DNA from: Anaerolineae bacterium
Lineage (GTDB): Bacteria > Chloroflexota > Anaerolineae > DUEN01
Direction: 5' to 3'
Assembly (NCBI GenBank): GCA_025060615.1
Contig: JANXBS010000013.1
Coordinates: 1 to 64,000, forward strand
DNA: 64,000 bases
This document shows, piece by piece, positions 63,936-64,000 of the stretch. Both the position numbers and the translations under genes were made by a program. The notes under the pieces were generated by a model, which ran no database searches, was not told where the DNA came from, and saw only the letters and a program-made list of their open reading frames with translations. Every line of letters starts with the position of its first letter. The stretch's first letter is position 1.

Positions 63936-64000
63936 ATGCGCGTGGTCATCCTGGGGACAGGAGCGCTAGGTTGCCTGTTTGCGGCGCGGCTATCCTTCCA
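63936..64000 (+). CDS. panE: 2-dehydropantoate 2-reductase, N-terminal fragment (runs off the window)
   Basis: Only 21 codons are present, MRVVILGTGALGCLFAARLS, an NAD(P) Rossmann start with GTGALG typical of PanE/ApbA. PanE reduces ketopantoate, the PanB product, and the gene lies 11 nt behind panB, so the assignment is supported by context. The rest lies beyond the right edge. Confidence 0.85.
   Translation, partial: MRVVILGTGALGCLFAARLSF

Overview
The window looks like about 64 kb of a GC-rich bacterial chromosome, most probably a thermophilic-type Chloroflexota (Anaerolineae-like). The phylum is inferred from a mevalonate kinase, a split methylmalonyl-CoA mutase, an NDP-sugar pyrophosphorylase/mutase fusion, a CHAT protease with a conflict-type C-terminal hairpin, DUF4340/GldG ABC genes, and short palindromic repeats that enter coding frames. 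No rRNA, CRISPR array, intact transposase or prophage was seen. Genes are dense, with many ATGA overlaps. A consensus parS site (56581-56596) suggests this part of the chromosome may lie in the origin-proximal domain.

Layout. 1-600: start of tuf and three tRNA genes (Thr-Tyr-Thr), all on the minus strand behind one promoter. 0.7-7.7 kb: two envelope/HhH genes and a sugar-nucleotide operon. 8-10.4 kb: DksA/TraR-like regulator, dCMP deaminase and a family 1 glycosidase. 10.4-13.8 kb: a four-gene operon of three unknown, mostly helical proteins and a CHAT protease, the best candidate for an undescribed system. 13.9-18.3 kb: moaC, a moaD-moaE fusion, a DUF4380 protein and transketolase. 18.6-20.1 kb: a small unknown gene and a cytoplasmic-looking M23 peptidase with a coiled coil. 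20.3-25.6 kb: hemACDB and hemE. 25.7-31.6 kb: a divergent chaperonin paralogue, an Asp-box propeller, an alcohol dehydrogenase and two unknown genes. 31.7-37.1 kb: ssb, then a thiamine uptake and pyrophosphokinase operon under a TPP riboswitch with its own terminator. 37.2-42.5 kb: an SDR dehydrogenase, tsaD, a LysM/Gmad2 secreted protein, and methylmalonyl-CoA epimerase and mutase.

42.7-45.0 kb holds mevalonate kinase followed directly by a UbiD-family decarboxylase, a pairing that suggests the archaeal-type (anhydromevalonate phosphate) route to isoprenoids. 45.0-49.6 kb is a decaying accessory island. It contains an E1-like ThiF protein with small, partly broken neighbours, a MITE-like inverted repeat, an MNT nucleotidyltransferase with a beheaded HEPN partner, and an ECF sigma/anti-sigma pair carrying seven in-frame stops but no visible frameshift.

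49.6-56.4 kb: RNA cyclic phosphodiesterase, ammonium transporter, Mut7-C RNase-like protein and a MoxR-DUF58-DUF4129 operon. 56.4-64 kb: a promoter and parS ahead of a methyltransferase, a Gld-type ABC export cluster with DUF4340, the primary sigma factor, then a structured leader with a terminator ahead of panB and the start of panE.
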